Source: Ochromonas danica
Taxonomy: Eukaryota; Sar; Chrysophyceae; Chromulinales; Chromulinaceae
Length of the DNA stretch: 64,000 nucleotides
Direction of reading: 5' to 3'
Assembly: GCA_015146655.1 (NCBI GenBank)
Contig: VKHL01000011.1
Location: 129,819-193,818 of the forward strand
In this document: one piece after another, positions 61,457 to 64,000 of the stretch
Numbering within the stretch: position 1 is the first letter of the stretch
How the letters are laid out: each line of letters opens with the position of its first letter
The notes under the pieces: model-generated
Seen by the model: the letters and a program-made list of their open reading frames with translations, nothing else
Databases searched by the model: none
What the model was told of the DNA's origin: nothing
Program-made: the position numbers and the translations under genes

Positions 61457-61794
61457 AACTCCGCTGCGGCCATGTTGTTGTTGTTGCTGTTGTTGTTGTT
61501 AGTAGTAGTAGTAGCAGTAGTAGTGGCAGTAGTTGTGTTGCCTATTGTATTATGCTCTGCATCGGCAGCAGTAGTAGTAACAAGGTGAGCAGCAGTAGAA
61601 TCCGAAGCTCTGCAGGTAGAGAATAAGGTATGAAGAGTCAGCACCACCAGCTGAAGAAGGTAGTAGTAGAAGAAGATAAAATTACCTGTCATCATCGTTA
61701 GCTTTTCTTTTGAGAAGATATTTAGCTTGATAAAGATGACGCCTTCACTGATGGAAGATTTTCCACGCAGGTTGTGGCCCTTCTTGAAAGGCAT
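61453..61794 (-). CDS. Small 87-residue protein, overlapping the next start
   Basis: Exons 61794-61686 and 61607-61453 with a 78-bp intron (GTAATT...GCAGAG) give MPFKKGHNLRGKSSISEGV then a low-complexity Thr/Asn-rich tail ending AAAEL. Alternative acceptors exist 2-3 bp away and would change the frame. The first exon looks coding; the tail is simple sequence. It may be the true 5' exon of the gene at 60821-61456 with a splice I cannot resolve. Confidence 0.35.
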   Translation of the reverse strand: MPFKKGHNLRGKSSISEGVIFIKLNIFSKEKLTMMTGNFIFFYYYLLQLVVLTLHTLFSTCRASDSTAAHLVTTTAADAEHNTIGNTTTATTTATTTTNNNNSNNNNMAAAEL

Positions 61795-62288
61795 ATTTGA
61801 GACGCAATTGGTCTCTATCCCGCAAACAAAAAAGGTTTTCATATTGGAATTGTAGTCTATTTAATATAGGAACGGTCAATGAGGACTGATACCTGAGTAG
61901 ATGCTAGCAATTGTGTCGCAAAAATCTCAATCCACAAAACTGAGAGATTTTTGAGCCATTACCCAGAGCGAAGAAGAGGACTTTGAGAATTTTGCTAAGT
62001 TCTAATCCGTAAAGGAACAAATTTGCAATATGGAAAAAGTTTATCTTGCTATGAGACGTGTTATTGCTTTCAATCTGTTCATTTGAACAGGAAGGCAAAT
62101 AGTGAAAACAGTGCTGCGATGACTGCTGATGCGCGTTTGACGTCGACCGATTCCACGCAATAGGCCTTAAGTTAAATACCGCAAATCTCTAGCCGGCCAG
62201 AATCTGGTGGCTGGAAATGGTTGGTTGGGGAAATGAATGAAATCAGAATCAATCTCAATCAATCTCAATCATCAAGACAAGTCAAGTC
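61795..62288. promoter_or_regulatory. Divergent promoter region before SDA1
   Basis: 494 bp between the small minus-strand gene and SDA1. Contains AATCTCAATC repeated near 62245-62275 just before the SDA1 ATG, and an AAAATCTCA.../TGAGAGATTTTT inverted pair near 61920-61955. No gene seen. Confidence 0.4.
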
Positions 62289-64000
62289 ATGGCATTGATG
62301 CAACAGCTACCCCATTTACAATCTTTAATTAAGAAAGATCCTATTAGTTATAAAGATGACTTCATCTTACAACGTAATCATTTCATGAATGAAATGGAAT
62401 TATTTAAATTACGTCCATTACAATCATCAACACGTTTAATTGAATTATTAGAATTTATGAGTCATACTGTGATCTATTATCCTCAAGAAGGTGTAGAGTT
62501 TACACAAGTTGTCTTTGACTTATTAGAGAAACAGGTTGAGGGATTAACTCCTATCATGCGATTGAAACTTTTTCAGTCTTTGACGATTACTCGTAAGAAA
62601 TTGAAAACTGAAGCTTTACTTCTTGTGAAGTTAGCTTTCAAGCTTTTCACAATCCAAGATAAACCCTTTCGTGTAGCATTAAGTGAATATATCTTCCATG
62701 AGATCAAATCACAAAGTCAAGGTGGTGGAGGAGGTAGTGGTGGTGGTGGTGGTAATGGTCATCATCATCCTTCCTTCACTCGTGACTTACAAGGGTATCT
62801 CTATCATCTTATCTCTGCTGATGAAGAAAATTTTCAAAATGCTGTGAAATGTATTGAAATTCTGAATGAAGTTTATCGTCGGAAAATTTGGACTGATAGT
62901 AAAACAATTAATATTATAGTAACAGGTTGTTATCATCCTAATCATAAAGTACAAGCTGCTGCAATTCATTTCTTATTAGGTATTGATGCACAAATCTTTG
63001 AAGATGAAGAACAAGAAAAATTAGAAAAAAAAGAAAAATCAAGTAAAATTGAAATTAATAAACATGAACATAGTAAGAAAACCAAAAAACGTCAACGATT
63101 AGTTGAAAAACAAATGGACAAATTAAAGAAATTACAAAAGAAAGAAACTGTTGAATTAATTAAACCAATCTTCCCAGCGTTGACATTAATTCATGATCCT
63201 TATAAACTAGCAGAAACATTATTTCGTCAAGTGAAAAAATCAGGAGAGAAATTTGAATATAAATTATTATTAATGAATTTAATATCTCAATTAATTGGTT
63301 GTCATCAATTATTAGTATTAGGTTATTATACTTTCTTACAACGTTATCTTACAGCCCATCAAAGTGAAGTAACGAAGATATTAGCATATTTCTTACAAGC
63401 ATGTCATGAACGTGTACCACCTGAAGAAATGACACCAATGATTAAGACATTAGCGAATCATTTCGTCTCTGAAAGATCATCAAATGAACAAATTGCATTA
63501 GGTATTAATTGTATTCGAGAAGTGTTTAATCGTTGTCCTTCTCTCTTATTAGAAGAAGATATTGGAGATCTAGTACAAGATCTAGCACAATATAGTCGTA
63601 AGAGTCATAAGGTCGTCATGGCAGCAGCAAGAGGATTGATTAATCTTGTGAGAGAGAGATATCCAGCTTTGCTCAAGACGAAAGATCGCGGCAAGAATAG
63701 CGACAAATCTGCTAAACCTGCTGCTTATGGTGCGATTCGTCCTGTAACTCCTGAACAACTTCTACGACAGCAACAAGGAGGTGAAGATGATGACGAAGAA
63801 GATGAGGAGGATGGGTGGGAAGAAGTGGAGGAAGATGATGATGACAATGAGGAGGATGGTGAGGAAGGAGATTGGCAGAGTGTTGAGGGGGATGAAGAAG
63901 AAGAAGGAGAGAAAGACGAGGTTGGGTCTGATGATGACAATGATGGTGAAGGAGAATGGGAAGACGTGGAGGATGAGGATGACGAGGAAGAGAATGGTGT
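62289..64000 (+). CDS. SDA1: SDA1 homologue, 60S ribosome biogenesis, 3' end outside window
   Basis: Nucleolar protein of the SDA1 family, needed for assembly and export of the 60S subunit. The frame is open from ATG 62289 to the window edge (570 codons, no intron). It starts MALMQQLPHLQSLIKKDP and follows the family: a helical-repeat N-terminus (LRPLQSSTRLIELLEFM), a Lys-rich stretch SKKTKKRQRLVEKQMDKLK (about residues 260-280), LIHDPYKLAETLFRQVKKS, LLLMNLISQLIGCHQLL, HQSEVTKILAYFLQA and DLAQYSRKSHKVVMAAARG, all typical SDA1 blocks in order. A Gly/His insertion at about 140-160 and a long acidic Glu/Asp tail from about 500 are lineage features. Confidence 0.9.
   Translation, partial: MALMQQLPHLQSLIKKDPISYKDDFILQRNHFMNEMELFKLRPLQSSTRLIELLEFMSHTVIYYPQEGVEFTQVVFDLLEKQVEGLTPIMRLKLFQSLTITRKKLKTEALLLVKLAFKLFTIQDKPFRVALSEYIFHEIKSQSQGGGGGSGGGGGNGHHHPSFTRDLQGYLYHLISADEENFQNAVKCIEILNEVYRRKIWTDSKTINIIVTGCYHPNHKVQAAAIHFLLGIDAQIFEDEEQEKLEKKEKSSKIEINKHEHSKKTKKRQRLVEKQMDKLKKLQKKETVELIKPIFPALTLIHDPYKLAETLFRQVKKSGEKFEYKLLLMNLISQLIGCHQLLVLGYYTFLQRYLTAHQSEVTKILAYFLQACHERVPPEEMTPMIKTLANHFVSERSSNEQIALGINCIREVFNRCPSLLLEEDIGDLVQDLAQYSRKSHKVVMAAARGLINLVRERYPALLKTKDRGKNSDKSAKPAAYGAIRPVTPEQLLRQQQGGEDDDEEDEEDGWEEVEEDDDDNEEDGEEGDWQSVEGDEEEEGEKDEVGSDDDNDGEGEWEDVEDEDDEEENG

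Noticed and set aside
1-64000. CRISPR arrays, bacterial operons, tRNA or rRNA genes
   Set aside because: No regularly spaced repeats, no polycistronic spacing, and no cloverleaf or rRNA-like sequence was found by eye.

Overview
The window is nuclear DNA of a single-celled eukaryote. It has GT-AG introns, mostly 59-150 bp, and a full set of eukaryote-only genes: RTEL1, Dicer, Aquarius, SDA1, a cytosolic HSP101 and RING proteins. Secreted proteins, DxD glycosyltransferases, a PT-rich secreted beta-propeller tail and a receiver-like protein would suit a stramenopile alga or protist. That placement is inference; nothing in the window fixes the lineage. One assembly gap (727 N) is present.

Layout. 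1-3986: RTEL1-type helicase (minus, runs off the left edge) and a membrane-anchored thioredoxin. 4288-11361: a single-exon 2357-residue Dicer. 11470-13377: an FkbM methyltransferase and a RING protein, divergent. 13378-14225: a gene-poor spacer with two hairpins. 14226-19354: a GT32 glycosyltransferase and a convergent NPPY methyltransferase whose junction is present twice. 19773-32581: a rearranged block holding three copies of an EcKinase-like gene, one and a half copies of a 2OG-Fe(II) oxygenase, two inverted copies of a DxD glycosyltransferase, a fucosyltransferase-like gene and a hAT relic. 33016-37515: a coiled-coil protein. 37937-43775: Aquarius (AQR). 44302-49375: a secreted protein, HSP101/ClpB with a heat-shock element upstream, and a Frizzled-type CRD protein. 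49450-54553: two copies of an SRR1-like gene around two other genes. 54907-56882: a beta-propeller protein and a degenerate receiver protein. 57197-60820: mostly non-coding, with a terminal-inverted-repeat element, an exostosin fragment and a 45-bp perfect hairpin. 60821-64000: two small genes and SDA1 (runs off the right edge).

The most striking result is in AQR. After splicing its nine exons, the two short introns (73 and 65 nt) are empty, while each of the six 194-238 nt introns contains a candidate box C/D snoRNA whose 3' end lies 74-87 nt before the 3' splice site. Two pairs of introns carry related snoRNAs. Aquarius (IBP160) is the spliceosomal protein known to couple intron position to C/D snoRNP assembly, so this gene appears to host the substrates of its own product.

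The second theme is recent rearrangement. The GT32/methyltransferase and kinase/oxygenase loci have the same form: complete A, partial B, unrelated filler, partial A, complete B, with the repeated blocks nearly identical. The SRR1 locus is similar. These are either young duplications or a haplotype-assembly artefact.
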